Source: Streptomyces olivaceoviridis (GTDB lineage: Bacteria; Actinomycetota; Actinomycetes; Streptomycetales; Streptomycetaceae). Taken from it: a stretch of 64,000 nt of DNA. Both the position numbers and the translations under genes were made by a program. Positions within the stretch are counted from its first letter, which is position 1. Every line of letters begins with the position of its first letter. The notes beneath the pieces are model-generated. The model searched no databases, was not told where the DNA came from, and worked only from the letters and a program-made list of their open reading frames with translations. Where the stretch lies: positions 124,001-188,000 of the forward strand of contig NZ_BMUI01000017.1 of the NCBI RefSeq assembly GCF_014650115.1, given 5' to 3'. Of this stretch, positions 8,045 to 19,142 are shown piece by piece.

Positions 8045-8926
8045 ATGCGCCAGTTCACCGCTGTCGTCAACCCCACCGCGGGCGGCTCCACCGGGGCGGC
8101 GACCCTGCTCCGGCTGGCCCGGCTGCTGCGCGAGGCCGGGGCCGGACTCCGGACGGAGTACAGCCACAGCCTCGCCCACGCCCAGGACATCGCCCGTGGG
8201 GCCGGTGAGCGCGGACGCATCGTCCTGGCCGTGGGCGGCGACGGCATCGCGGGCGGCATCGGCGGCGCGCTCAGCGGCACCGGAACCGTCCTGGGCCTCG
8301 TACCCGCCGGACGCGGCAACGACTTCGCCCGCGCGCTCGGCCTGCCCGCCGACCCGGCCGCGCTCGCCGGCATCCTGCTGCGCGCCGAGCCCCGGCCCGT
8401 CGACACGATCGAGGTGGAATCGGCCGTCCACCCGCGCACGGTGGTCCTGGGCAGCGTGTACGCCGGCGTCGACGCGGAGGCCAACCGGCACGCCAACAAC
8501 GCCCGGCTGCTGCGCGGCGCCGCCTCCTACTACGCGGGCGGCCTGCGCGCCGTCACCACCTGGCGGCCGGCCGAGTACCGCGTCACCGTCGACGGCGAGG
8601 AACACACCCACCGCGGCTACACCGTCGTCGCGGCCAACTCCCCTTACTACGGCTCCGGCCGGCTCATCGCGCCCGGCGCGCGCGTCGACGACGGCCTGCT
8701 GGACGTCGTGCTGATCCGGCAGGCCCCGCGCCGGCTGTTCTTCGCCCTGATGAACGAGCTGAAGAACGGCACCCACGTCCGCCGCCCCGAAGTACGCGTC
8801 CTGCGCGGCCGTGAACTGCGCATCGAGGCCACCCGGCCCGTCCCCTACGGCGCCGACGGCGAGGTCGAGGCCACCCTGCCGGTCACGCTGCGGGTGCGGC
8901 CCGGGGACCTGCCGGTGCTTTACTGA
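8045..8926 (+). CDS. Diacylglycerol kinase family lipid kinase (YegS/DgkB type)
   Basis: A 293-residue lipid kinase of the DAGK catalytic family, likely phosphorylating diacylglycerol or a related lipid with ATP at the inner membrane face. Motifs: VNPTAGG at residues 8-14, the nucleotide loop VGGDGIAGG near residue 60 (Ile where Thr is usual in GGDGT), and PAGRGNDFAR near residue 88, all diagnostic. The C-terminal beta-sandwich is complete, ending in VRPGDLPVLY. Co-directional with the AGPS-like gene at 34 bases, so presumably one transcript. Together with glpD this makes a compact set from glycerol-3-phosphate to phosphorylated lipid. Lipid specificity cannot be read from sequence. Confidence 0.9.
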   Translation: MRQFTAVVNPTAGGSTGAATLLRLARLLREAGAGLRTEYSHSLAHAQDIARGAGERGRIVLAVGGDGIAGGIGGALSGTGTVLGLVPAGRGNDFARALGLPADPAALAGILLRAEPRPVDTIEVESAVHPRTVVLGSVYAGVDAEANRHANNARLLRGAASYYAGGLRAVTTWRPAEYRVTVDGEEHTHRGYTVVAANSPYYGSGRLIAPGARVDDGLLDVVLIRQAPRRLFFALMNELKNGTHVRRPEVRVLRGRELRIEATRPVPYGADGEVEATLPVTLRVRPGDLPVLY

Positions 8927-8988
8927 CCGCCCCGGCGCATCACCCGCGCACCCCTGGGTAGGCAAGGAGTGCCTGGGGAGGGAGCCAT

Positions 8989-9363
8989 ATGTCGCTGGAG
9001 CAGGCCGAGGGTGTGGTGCGGGCGGTCGTCGTGTACGACGGGCGGTTGCTGCTGGTGCCGGAAGGAGACGGAGACGGCTGGACACTGCCCTCGGGCACAC
9101 CGGAACCGGCCGAGACCGCCCAGGCCACGGCGGCGCGGATCGTCTACGAGCTCACCGGTTACCTGGTCGACGGCACCGAGCCGCTGGAGCCGCGGGACAC
9201 GGCGGGGGAGACGGCCGTGGTCTGCCAGTTGCTGAGCGAGTCACCGTCGGACGGGGGCCGCTTCGCACCGGAGCAGGTGCGCTGGGCACCGATGGAGGAG
9301 ACCGCCGGCACACCGCTGCCGGCGAGCGTGCGCACGTATCTGCGGGGGCACACACCCGTGTGA
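8989..9363 (+). CDS. Nudix-fold protein with degenerate Nudix box
   Basis: A 124-residue protein with the Nudix beta-grasp start (VVRAVVVYDGRLLLVPEG) and the pre-box W-TLPSG. The expected GX5EX7REUXEEXGU box is badly eroded: after GTPEPAE the segment reads ARIVYELTGY, so the conserved Arg and the two metal-binding Glu residues are missing. Hydrolysis of nucleoside diphosphate substrates is therefore doubtful, and it may instead be a ligand-binding protein. GGGAGGGAGCCAT before ATG 8989 is a strong ribosome-binding site. It stands alone, 62 bases after the lipid kinase and about 190 bases before the Clp ATPase. The fold call is moderate to good; function is unknown. Confidence 0.75.
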   Translation: MSLEQAEGVVRAVVVYDGRLLLVPEGDGDGWTLPSGTPEPAETAQATAARIVYELTGYLVDGTEPLEPRDTAGETAVVCQLLSESPSDGGRFAPEQVRWAPMEETAGTPLPASVRTYLRGHTPV

Positions 9364-9556
9364 ACCCCGACGATCAGCCGGGGTGCCGCGGGCCGTGGCA
9401 CGGAGTGTGCCGTCGGCCCCGCCTGGGTACGGGCAGGTCGGGTTTTCCCGCCGGGCGTTTCCGGTTGCGGGGCCGACGCCGCGGGGGTTCAGTGAGTAGG
9501 GGCCGTTCGGGGGCCTTGTTTCCGGTCGCCGCTCGCCTGCCGTACCAGGAGCTGTC

Positions 9557-12070
<2,514 letters not shown>

Positions 12071-12082
12071 GAGAAGGAGTCC

Positions 12083-12487
12083 TCAGCCCCGCAGCGCGTC
12101 CTGCACGCTGGGATAGCAGGCGAGGAGGGGGGTGAGGCCGACTATCTCCAGGGTGCGCAGGACGGGCCGCCGTACGCCTGCCAGACGGAGCCAGCCCCCC
12201 GGAGCGTGCGCCTGGTGGGCGGCGATGAGGACGTTGATGCCGCTGGAGTCCATGAACGGCACACCGCTGAGGTCCGCGACGGTGCGCGCCCCGTCGGGGT
12301 CCGCGGGGGCGAGGGCCCGGCGGAGGGCGCCGGAGGTGTGGTGGTCGACCTCCCCGGTCACCGTGACGACGGTGACACCGTCCGCGTCGGTCCGGGTGAC
12401 CGACAGCGGCTCCGGCCCCGCCTGCTCGTTCGTGAATGCCGTGTCTGCCACGCGTCCCTCGTCCACGCTCACCCGATCCTTGCCCAT
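12083..12487 (-). CDS. STAS-domain protein (anti-sigma factor antagonist type)
   Basis: A 134-residue protein with a SpoIIAA/RsbV-like STAS domain: LSVTRTDADGVTVVTVTGEVD, then VADLSGVPFMDSSGINVLIAAH, where the Ser in MDSSG is the usual phosphorylation site for a partner kinase/anti-sigma factor. Streptomyces encode many such antagonists for SigB-like factors, but none of the partners is in this window. ATG 12487 is chosen because the long frame upstream is Arg-rich and non-homologous; GTG 12451 with GAGGGA 3 bases upstream is a possible alternative. It converges on clpC (12 bases between stops) and diverges from the secreted protease gene. Partner identity unknown. Confidence 0.85.
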   Translation of the reverse strand: MGKDRVSVDEGRVADTAFTNEQAGPEPLSVTRTDADGVTVVTVTGEVDHHTSGALRRALAPADPDGARTVADLSGVPFMDSSGINVLIAAHQAHAPGGWLRLAGVRRPVLRTLEIVGLTPLLACYPSVQDALRG

Positions 12488-12689
12488 AGCTTCCGTCTCC
12501 GACAGGCTGCCCAGGATCCCCCGGAGGATGCAGGCCGGCCCCGGAGCGCTCCGGCGCGCACCCGGTGACCGCCGACGGAGCGGGGTTGCCGCCGCCGGCC
12601 GTCTTGTCCCGCACCGCCCGGCCCACTTCAATGCTCTTCACCCCCGCAGGAGAACACCTGTCCCACATCACCCAGTGAAGGGGTTCTTC

Positions 12690-13562
12690 TTGAGAGCCGT
12701 ACGCGTGACAGCCGTCACCGCCGCAGCCTGCGCCACCGTGCTCGCCGCCGCGCTGCCCTCCTCCGCCGTCAACTCGTACAACGCCACGCCGGCGCCCGAG
12801 CGCACCGAGGTCGGAGCACTCGTGGCCGCCTGGGACGACGACGGCGACCCGGCCACCCCGGACCGCGTCGACTGGGTGTGCTCCGGCACGATGGTCGACG
12901 CCGGCACCTTCCTGACCGCCGCCCACTGCACCAGCGACTGGCCGGCCGGCGTCCGCTTCTTCGTCTCGCTCGACCAGGACGTCCAGGCCGGACTCGACGC
13001 CGCCGCGAAGCAGCACCCGGGAGACCCGGCCGCCCAGGCGAACGCCGTCGCCGTCCAGGGCACCGCGCACACCCACCCGGACTACCCGGGCCCCGCCTCC
13101 GACCCGCACGACATCGCGGTCGTCGAACTGCCCGCCGCGAAGGTCGCCGCCCGCTGGTCCTTCACCCCGGCCGCCCTGCCGACCGCGAACCAGCTCGACG
13201 CCCTCGGCCCGCAGGGGCTGAACTCCACCGACTGGTTCGTCGCCGGGTACGGCACGCAGGAGGCCGTCAACGGGCCGGGCGGCCAGACCCACCCCGGCGG
13301 CGGCGTCCGGATGAAGGCCCCGGTCACGTTCAACGCCCTGAACGACTCCTGGGCCCGGCTGGGCATGACGGCCCCGCAGGGCAACGGCGGTGCCTGCTAC
13401 GGCGACTCCGGCGGGCCCGACTTCGCCGTCATCGGCGGCAGGAACGTCCTCGCCGCCACGACCATCACCGGCGACACGCCCTGCTACGCCACGAACGTCG
13501 CCTACCGCCTGGACACGCCCGGAGCCCGCGCCTTCCTGGCACCGTTCGTGAAACTGCCGTAG
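12690..13562 (+). CDS. Secreted trypsin-like serine protease (S1 family)
   Basis: A 290-residue exported protease. With TTG 12690 as start (GAAGGGG 6 bases upstream) the N-terminus is a Sec signal peptide: RAVRV followed by an Ala/Val-rich core and SSA|VNS, cleavage after about residue 26. The chymotrypsin-fold triad is complete: His in TAAHC, Asp in DPHDIAVV and Ser in CYGDSGGPDF. Four Cys residues (VCSG, AAHC, GACYG, TPCYA) could form two disulfides. An upstream GTG (12675) is in frame but has no ribosome-binding site. It is followed by a strong hairpin terminator, so is monocistronic. The substrate is likely extracellular protein; no pro-region is obvious. Confidence 0.9.
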   Translation: MRAVRVTAVTAAACATVLAAALPSSAVNSYNATPAPERTEVGALVAAWDDDGDPATPDRVDWVCSGTMVDAGTFLTAAHCTSDWPAGVRFFVSLDQDVQAGLDAAAKQHPGDPAAQANAVAVQGTAHTHPDYPGPASDPHDIAVVELPAAKVAARWSFTPAALPTANQLDALGPQGLNSTDWFVAGYGTQEAVNGPGGQTHPGGGVRMKAPVTFNALNDSWARLGMTAPQGNGGACYGDSGGPDFAVIGGRNVLAATTITGDTPCYATNVAYRLDTPGARAFLAPFVKLP

Positions 13563-13580
13563 CCCAGCGAACCGGACACC

Positions 13581-13618
13581 GCGGGCACCGGTCCCCGCGC
13601 GGAGGGACCGGTGCCCGC
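13581..13618 (+). terminator. Hairpin terminator after the protease gene
   Basis: A perfect 15-bp GC-rich stem (13581-13595 with 13604-13618) and an 8-base loop, starting 19 bases after the protease stop. No T tract follows, as is common for Streptomyces terminators. Confidence 0.8.
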
Positions 13619-13787
13619 CTCCGCCCGCGCGCGAGGACCGCGGGGCTCCGCGCCGCGCGGCCCGGCAGGGCGTGGGGCCGGTGGCGGACATAGGCTGATG
13701 TGGCCAGGAGTACCACGGAGGACAGCCGACCCTGAGCCATTTCCCGATGTGACGGCCCGAGCCGGCCGACGGGAAGGGAGTACCGGG

Positions 13788-14834
13788 ATGGATCAGGAGA
13801 GGATCAACGCGTTCCTGGACCACTTCGTCACCGACCTCGCGTCGACCGAGGCCGCCGGCTCCATCGCGCTGGGCCACCGGCTCGGCCTCTACCGGGCACT
13901 CGCACAGGGCCCGGCGACACCCGAGGAGTTCGCGCAACGCACGCACTGTCATCCGCGGTACCTCACCGAGTGGCTGCGCGGCCAGGCCGCCGGCGGATAC
14001 GCCGAGTACGACGCGGCGACCGGCCGGTTCTCACTGGCCGAGGAGCAGGCGTTCTGCCTGGCCGACCCCAACGGCCCCGACGTCGCCGCGGCCTTCCGCT
14101 TCGCCCTGGGAATGCTGCGCGCCGAGCCTCGCATCGCGGAGGCGTTCCGCACCGGCGAGGGCGTTGCCTGGCACGAGCACGATGACGAGGTGTTCGTCGG
14201 AGTCGACGCCTTCTTCCGCCCCCATTACGAGGCCGAGCTGGTCCCGAACTGGATCCCGGCGCTGGACGGCGCGGACGCGAAGCTGAACGCCGGGGCGCGG
14301 GTCGCCGACGTGGGGTGCGGTCTCGGCTCGTCGTCGATCCTGCTGGCCCAGGCGTATCCGCGGACGGAGGTCGTGGGTTCCGACTACCACGGCGAGTCGA
14401 TCGCGGTGGCGCGCGAGAGGGCTGCCGAGGCCGGGGTCGCCGGACGCGTCACCTTCCAGGTGGCCACCGCGCAGACCTTCGAGGGTGCGGGCTACGACCT
14501 GGTGGCCATGCTCGACTGCCTGCACGACATGGGCGACCCGTTGGGGGCCGCCCGACGGGTGCGCGAGGCGCTCGCCGCCGACGGCACGTGGCTTCTCGTG
14601 GAACCGCTCGCCTCCGACCGGATCGAGGAGAACTTCCATCCGGTGGGCCGGCTGTACTACAGCGCCTCCACGTTCCTGTGCGTGCCCAATGCCCTGTCCC
14701 AGCGGGGCGGTTACGCCCTGGGCGCGCAGGCCGGTGAGGCGGCGGTCCGCGAGATGGTCACCGAGGCGGGTTTCACCCGGTTCCGCCGGGCCGCGCAGAC
14801 TCCCTTCAACGTGGTCTACGAGATCCGGCCGTAG
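13788..14834 (+). CDS. Class I SAM-dependent methyltransferase with winged-helix N-terminus
   Basis: A 348-residue protein. Residues about 10-95 form an N-terminal winged-helix/dimerisation region (GHRLGLYRALAQGPATPEEFA...YLTEWLRGQ). Residues about 165-345 are a Rossmann methyltransferase with motif I VADVGCGLGSSSILLA, GSDYHGESI after strand 2, and a motif IV-like LVAMLDCLHDMGDP. This layout, resembling plant/bacterial O-methyltransferases and transcriptional-regulator-like methyltransferases, is widespread in actinobacteria with unknown substrates. Start ATG 13788 is preceded by GGGAAGGGAG at 7 bases. The ArsR gene begins 130 bases downstream on the same strand and may be co-transcribed, but TACACT before ArsR suggests its own promoter. 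Confidence 0.85.
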   Translation: MDQERINAFLDHFVTDLASTEAAGSIALGHRLGLYRALAQGPATPEEFAQRTHCHPRYLTEWLRGQAAGGYAEYDAATGRFSLAEEQAFCLADPNGPDVAAAFRFALGMLRAEPRIAEAFRTGEGVAWHEHDDEVFVGVDAFFRPHYEAELVPNWIPALDGADAKLNAGARVADVGCGLGSSSILLAQAYPRTEVVGSDYHGESIAVARERAAEAGVAGRVTFQVATAQTFEGAGYDLVAMLDCLHDMGDPLGAARRVREALAADGTWLLVEPLASDRIEENFHPVGRLYYSASTFLCVPNALSQRGGYALGAQAGEAAVREMVTEAGFTRFRRAAQTPFNVVYEIRP

Positions 14835-14964
14835 AACGCGGGGTGCCGAGGTCGTGGCCCCCGGCCCCGACCCCGGCGAGAGCGTGCGCGGGTGGCCGGG
14901 CCGGGTACCTACACTGGGTGGTCGGGTGAGCGTCGACGGTGACCAGGGTGGGGCGGGAGCGGCT

Positions 14965-15336
14965 GTGACGGAGAAGGCCGGGGGATTCGAGGACCCGCCC
15001 GCCGATGTGCTCGCCGCGGCAGCCGCCGCGTTCGGGCTGCTCGCCGCCCCGGCCCGGCTGCGTCTGATGTGGGCCCTGGCGCAGGGCGAGTGCGATGTCA
15101 CGCACCTCGCCGACCGCGTGGGCGGTGCCCTGCCCGCCGTCAGCCAGCACCTGGCGAAGCTGAAGCTCGCCGGACTGGTCCGCTCCCGCCGTGAGGGGCG
15201 GCGGCAGATCTACTCCATCGGCGACCCGGACGTCGTGGCCCTGATCCATGCCGTGGTCGGCAAGTTGACCGCGCGGTCGTACCCCGCCCCCATCCCGGCG
15301 CAGGATTCACGCCGGACGCTTACCAAGGGCACGTAG
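14965..15336 (+). CDS. ArsR/SmtB family transcriptional regulator
   Basis: A 123-residue winged-helix repressor: APARLRLMWALAQGECDVTHLADRVGGALPAVSQHLAKLKLAGLVRSRREGRRQIYSI contains the full ArsR helix-turn-helix and wing. The metal site of classical ArsR (ELCVCDL) is not conserved: one Cys lies in GECDV, so the effector may be a non-metal or a different metal. GTG 14965 with GGGAG 5 bases upstream is preferred; GTG 14926 is an in-frame alternative just after a TACACT -10-like hexamer at 14910-14915. An ArsR-type inverted repeat (15439-15456) lies downstream, before the LCP gene, and may be a target. Family sure, ligand unknown. Confidence 0.9.
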   Translation: MTEKAGGFEDPPADVLAAAAAAFGLLAAPARLRLMWALAQGECDVTHLADRVGGALPAVSQHLAKLKLAGLVRSRREGRRQIYSIGDPDVVALIHAVVGKLTARSYPAPIPAQDSRRTLTKGT

Positions 15337-15438
15337 ACTCCGCCTGCCGTGCCGCCCTGGAGGCGGACGGCCCCGCGATGAGATGCCTCGCCTGTGAATC
15401 GGCTGTGGATCCGCGCTGTTCCGGCAACGTGTTTGCTA

Positions 15439-15456
15439 GATTGCGCAATCACGCAA
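15439..15456. promoter_or_regulatory. ArsR-type inverted repeat in the LCP promoter region
   Basis: A perfect 12-bp palindrome gattgcgcaatc (15439-15450) overlaps TTGCG-N6-CGCAA (15441-15456), the half-site form common for actinobacterial ArsR repressors. TAGATT at 15437-15442 could be a -10 element. The neighbouring ArsR protein is the natural candidate to bind. Confidence 0.5.
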
Positions 15457-15495
15457 CCGATGTGCCGCAGGCCCGACCGTTCAGGGGAGTGGGAG

Positions 15496-17208
15496 ATGAG
15501 CGACCCGTGGGACGGGCCGGCCGGCCAGGGCACACGCAGCCGTGGCGCGCGGGTGCCCCGGCAGCGCGGGGCAGTACCGGACGACGCGCGTCCGCCGGGC
15601 GGCCGGGCCGCGGCCCGGGCGGCCTCGCGGGCGGGCGGCGGCAGGCGGTCCCGCCGGGCCCGGCCGGTGCGGCGCGGCAGGCGGGTGCTGAAGATCCTCG
15701 GGATCGGCCTGTCCGTCCTGATCGTGGTCACCGCCGGCGCGGGCTGGTGGTTCTACGAGCACCTGAACGGCAACATCCACAGCGTCTCCCTGGACGGCAA
15801 GGGCGGCACGGAGAAGGCCGACGCCTTCGGCCGCACCCCCATCAACATCCTGGTCATGGGCTCCGACGGCCGGACCAGCGCGACGGACTGCAAGCTCGGC
15901 GGCGGCTGCGCGAAGACCGGGGTGCAGACCGGCAGCAACGCCGACGTGGAGATGGTGCTGCACATATCCGCCGACCGCTCGAACGCCACCGTGATGAGCA
16001 TCCCGCGCGACACCATGACCAAGGTCCCGGCCTGCGAGGACAGTGAGTCGGGGCAGTCCACGAACGGCTACTACGGCCAGATCAACAGCGCGCTCCAGTA
16101 CGGGCCCGCCTGCCAGGTGGCCACCGTCCACCAGCTCACCGGGATAACCATCGACCACTTCGTCAAGCTCGACTTCTCCGGCGTCGTCAAGATGTCCGAC
16201 GCGGTCGGCGGCGTCTCGGTGTGCGTCAGCGACGACGTCTACGACACCTACTCCCACCTGAAGCTGTCCAAGGGCACCCACACCCTCAAGGGCGTCGCGG
16301 CCCTGGAGTTCGTCCGCTCCCGGCACGGCTTCGGCGACGGCAGCGACCTCGGCCGTACGGTCTCGCAGCACATCTTCCTCAGCGCGATGATCCGCAAGTT
16401 CAAGAGCGCGGGCACGCTCACCGACCCCACCGCGGTCTACCACCTCGCCGACGCCGCCACCAAGGCACTGACCGTGGACGACGGCCTCGGCACCGTGAAC
16501 AAGCTGATCTCGCTCGCCGACGACGTGAACAAGGTGCCCACCAAGCGGATCACCTTCACCACCATGCAGACGGCCCCCGATCCCGGCGACAACGACCGGG
16601 TGGTGGTGGGCCCGGGCGCGAAGAGCCTGTTCGCCACCATCGCGAACGACCAGGCCCTGACCACCGGCTCCGGCAAGAAGTCCGCGGCGGCCTCCGCGAC
16701 CGCCAAGGCGAAGGCCACCGCCTCCGCCGTGCCCGCGGCCGAGGTCGCGGTGACGGTCGAGAACGGCACCGGCATCACCGGCCGCGCCTCCGCCCTCGCG
16801 ACCGCCCTCACCGGCCAGGGCTTCAGCACCGCCACGACCACGGCCAACGCCCCCAGCCCCGCCACCGGAACCACCCTCACCTACGGCACCGGCGAGCAGG
16901 CAGCGGCCCAGACGGTGGCCAAGGCGCTCGGCCTGCCCCCGTCCCACCTGAAGCAGGGCACGGGCAGCGGCCTGACCCTGGTGATCGGCAGCGACTGGCC
17001 CAGCGGCACCAGCTACCCGGGCGGCTCGTCCTCGCCCGCGCCCGCCGACACCAAGGCCGCCGTCGGAGGCGCCCACGCCTCCACCGCCGACCAGGCCAAG
17101 ACCTGCGCCAAGGTGAGCCCCTACAGGACGGTCACGTACGAGGGCGTCTCCATGACACCGTCCCAGGCCTACGCCGCGGCGCGGAGCAAGCCCGACTCCG
17201 ACGCCTGA
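15496..17208 (+). CDS. LytR-CpsA-Psr (LCP) family cell-wall glycopolymer ligase
   Basis: A 570-residue membrane-anchored enzyme that attaches undecaprenyl-linked glycopolymers (for example teichoic-type or other secondary polymers) to peptidoglycan. A long basic cytoplasmic tail (residues 1-63, Arg/Ala/Gly-rich) precedes one transmembrane helix at about 64-87. The LCP domain follows: NILVMGSDGR near residue 118, the catalytic-region MSIPRDTM near 169, and FVRSRHGFGDGSDLGR near 275, all containing conserved Arg/Asp residues. From about residue 415 a LytR_C domain (VTVENGTGITGRASALATALTGQGF) is present, then a Ser/Pro linker and an extra C-terminal segment with a single Cys (TCAKVSPYR). AGGGGAG 6 bases upstream of ATG 15496 sets the start; an earlier ATG lacks a site. 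Confidence 0.92.
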   Translation: MSDPWDGPAGQGTRSRGARVPRQRGAVPDDARPPGGRAAARAASRAGGGRRSRRARPVRRGRRVLKILGIGLSVLIVVTAGAGWWFYEHLNGNIHSVSLDGKGGTEKADAFGRTPINILVMGSDGRTSATDCKLGGGCAKTGVQTGSNADVEMVLHISADRSNATVMSIPRDTMTKVPACEDSESGQSTNGYYGQINSALQYGPACQVATVHQLTGITIDHFVKLDFSGVVKMSDAVGGVSVCVSDDVYDTYSHLKLSKGTHTLKGVAALEFVRSRHGFGDGSDLGRTVSQHIFLSAMIRKFKSAGTLTDPTAVYHLADAATKALTVDDGLGTVNKLISLADDVNKVPTKRITFTTMQTAPDPGDNDRVVVGPGAKSLFATIANDQALTTGSGKKSAAASATAKAKATASAVPAAEVAVTVENGTGITGRASALATALTGQGFSTATTTANAPSPATGTTLTYGTGEQAAAQTVAKALGLPPSHLKQGTGSGLTLVIGSDWPSGTSYPGGSSSPAPADTKAAVGGAHASTADQAKTCAKVSPYRTVTYEGVSMTPSQAYAAARSKPDSDA

Positions 17209-17241
17209 CCGATGGCGGGGGCCGGCCGTGGGGACGCCGGG

Positions 17242-18087
17242 TCAGAGCTTGCGCCAGCGCGCGTTGCACCAGGAGAAGACACCGAACGCGGCCAGGCCGA
17301 GCGCGACCAGGGCGAGCAGCCAGGGCCCGGCCGGCAGGTCCCGGAACGCGCGCAGGGTGTCGTCCATGCCCTTGGCCTTCCCCGGCTGGTGCTGGACGGC
17401 CGCGACGAGCGCGAACACACCGGCCGCCGCGAAGACGACGCCGCGGGCCGTCCCGCCCGTCACCCCGAGGCCCTCCACGACCGGCCGGACCCGGGCCGAC
17501 ATGGCGCTGGTCCGCAGCTTGTCGCGGAACTTGCGGCGCACGGCCCGCACCGAGATCCACCCTCCGGCGATCACCACGGCGGCCCCCGCGATCCCGAGGA
17601 GCCACTGGCCGCCGGGCCAGTCCAGCACCCGCGCGGTGACGTCGTCGGTGTGCCGGTCGGAGGAGCCGCTGCCGCTGCCCCGGTCCCCGGCCGCGTAGGA
17701 GAGCACCGAGTAGGACACGAAGCAGTAGAAGACGGAACGGAACAGGGCCGCCGCCCGCCGGGAGAGCTTGGCCCCGTCGGGGCCGTAGCCGGCGAACACC
17801 GCCTCGGACAGCCGCCACAGCGCCATCCCGGCGAGGGCGACGCCCACGATCCACAGCATCGCCGACCCGAACGGCTGCCCGGCCAGCTCACCGAGGGCAC
17901 CGCCGCGGTCGGCCTGCTGTCCGCCGCCGTCACCGCCGAAGGCGATCTGCACGGCGATGACGCCCACGAGTACGTAGATCAGCCCACGCGCCGCGAAGCC
18001 GGCCCGGCCCGCCGCCTCCACGGCCGGGCTGTCCGCCACCCGCCGCGCCCGGGACCGTCCCCGCAGTGTCCATGTGTGTGCATCCAT
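17242..18087 (-). CDS. DUF1206 integral membrane protein
   Basis: A 281-residue membrane protein with six hydrophobic segments arranged as three homologous pairs, typical of DUF1206. Each repeat begins with a pattern like A.RGLIYVLVG (here AGFAARGLIYVLVGVIA, SRRAAALFRSVFYCFVSY and TGGTARGVVFAAAGVFA) and ends with a Trp-containing helix (ALWRLSEAVFAG). Found across actinobacteria, no function established. It diverges from the Met/His-rich membrane gene with a 146-base spacer, and its stop is 33 bases from that of the LCP gene, so the two converge. ATG 18087 gives a sensible cytosolic N-terminus. Confidence 0.85.
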   Translation of the reverse strand: MDAHTWTLRGRSRARRVADSPAVEAAGRAGFAARGLIYVLVGVIAVQIAFGGDGGGQQADRGGALGELAGQPFGSAMLWIVGVALAGMALWRLSEAVFAGYGPDGAKLSRRAAALFRSVFYCFVSYSVLSYAAGDRGSGSGSSDRHTDDVTARVLDWPGGQWLLGIAGAAVVIAGGWISVRAVRRKFRDKLRTSAMSARVRPVVEGLGVTGGTARGVVFAAAGVFALVAAVQHQPGKAKGMDDTLRAFRDLPAGPWLLALVALGLAAFGVFSWCNARWRKL

Positions 18088-18233
18088 GTACCGCCGGATG
18101 CCCCCGGGTACGGCTCCGACACCTTCCCCGGCGGGCCCGGCTCGCGGGATCCGGACGGCCCGTTGAGTACCGGGCCGTGCGGTTTCCGTACCTCCCCCTG
18201 ACGAACGGGTCCGGGATGCGAGGATGGGGGGTC

Positions 18234-18896
18234 ATGACGGCGGGGTGGGGTGTGCGCACGGTGCGTACCGCGGTGTTCGCGGCCGTCTGCGTCGTACTCG
18301 CCGCCCTCGGACACGTCCTGATGGCCGGCCATGACGTGCCCGCGTGGGCACTGGCCGCCGGCCTCGCCGCCACCGGCGGCGCGGGCTGGTGCCTGACCGG
18401 TCGTGAGCGGGGTACGGCGCTGATCGTCCCGCTCGTCGTCGCCGTCCAGGCGGCCCTGCACGCGGCGTTCTCCCTCGCCCAGACCGCTTCCCCGGGCACC
18501 GCACCGCGGCCGGCCGTCATGTCCCCCATGGCGATGGACATGGGCGCCAAGCCGATGGACGCCACGCACATGGCGCACATGGCGCACATGGCGGACATGA
18601 CGCACTCCACGGACGGGGCCGGATGGCCGGCGTCCGGGATGCTCGCCGCGCACCTGCTCGCCGCGCTCCTCACCGGACTGTGGCTGGCGTACGGCGAGCG
18701 GGCCGCCTTCCGCATCCTGCGGGCCGTGGCCGGACGGCTGGCCGCGCCGCTGCGCCTGCTGCTGGCCCTGCCCGTCGCCGCCGACCGCCCCGGACCGCGG
18801 CTGCGCCGGCCCCGCTCGGAGCGGGCGCCGAGCCTCGACCTGCTCATCCACGCGATCACCTCGCGCGGGCCGCCGACGGGGACCGCTGTCGTCTGA
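18234..18896 (+). CDS. Membrane protein with Met/His-rich loop
   Basis: A 220-residue integral membrane protein of about four transmembrane helices (residues about 10-28, 33-50, 57-77, 134-155). Between helices 3 and 4 is an external-type loop rich in Met and His, with PMAMDMGAKPMD followed by HMAHMAHMADM, where the DNA is a 9-base tandem repeat. Such loops bind Cu(I) or related soft metals in copper-transport proteins, so a copper role is likely but inferred. The C-terminal tail is basic and Pro-rich. ATG 18234 has AGGA 9 bases upstream; ATG 18216 is in frame. The ECF sigma gene follows 246 bases later on the same strand. Confidence 0.75.
   Translation: MTAGWGVRTVRTAVFAAVCVVLAALGHVLMAGHDVPAWALAAGLAATGGAGWCLTGRERGTALIVPLVVAVQAALHAAFSLAQTASPGTAPRPAVMSPMAMDMGAKPMDATHMAHMAHMADMTHSTDGAGWPASGMLAAHLLAALLTGLWLAYGERAAFRILRAVAGRLAAPLRLLLALPVAADRPGPRLRRPRSERAPSLDLLIHAITSRGPPTGTAVV
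18567..18593 (+). repeat. 9-bp in-frame tandem repeat coding for His-Met-Ala
   Basis: Three exact 9-base units (cacatggcg) in frame in the membrane protein gene, encoding HMAHMAHMA. Copy number could vary by slippage without a frameshift, changing the number of possible metal ligands. Confidence 0.85.
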
Positions 18897-19142
18897 AGAC
18901 AGCCGGTACACCGGGGCCGCCCCTGAGCGCCTCGGTCCACGGCCGTACGCCCGCGCACGCGCCCGCAGCGCGGTAGCCGCTCACGCCACTCGCCGCGTGC
19001 CGTCACACCCCGGCACGCCCGTGTCGGCGTGCCGTCGCCCGCTGCCCGTGCGCGCGTCGTAGGGCCGTCCTCCCCCCGCACCGGACCGGCCGCGCCCAGG
19101 CGTGCCCCGGTCCGGTCACGGTCGACCCGAGAAGGACACCAG

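Noticed and set aside
9364..9556. HspR (HAIR) or CtsR operator before the Clp ATPase
   Set aside because: No CTTGAGT-N7-ACTCAAG-like sequence or CtsR heptads were found.
12132..12689. N-terminal extension of the serine protease to 12132
   Set aside because: It would overlap the STAS gene antisense and bury the signal peptide; TTG 12690 with GAAGGGG is better.
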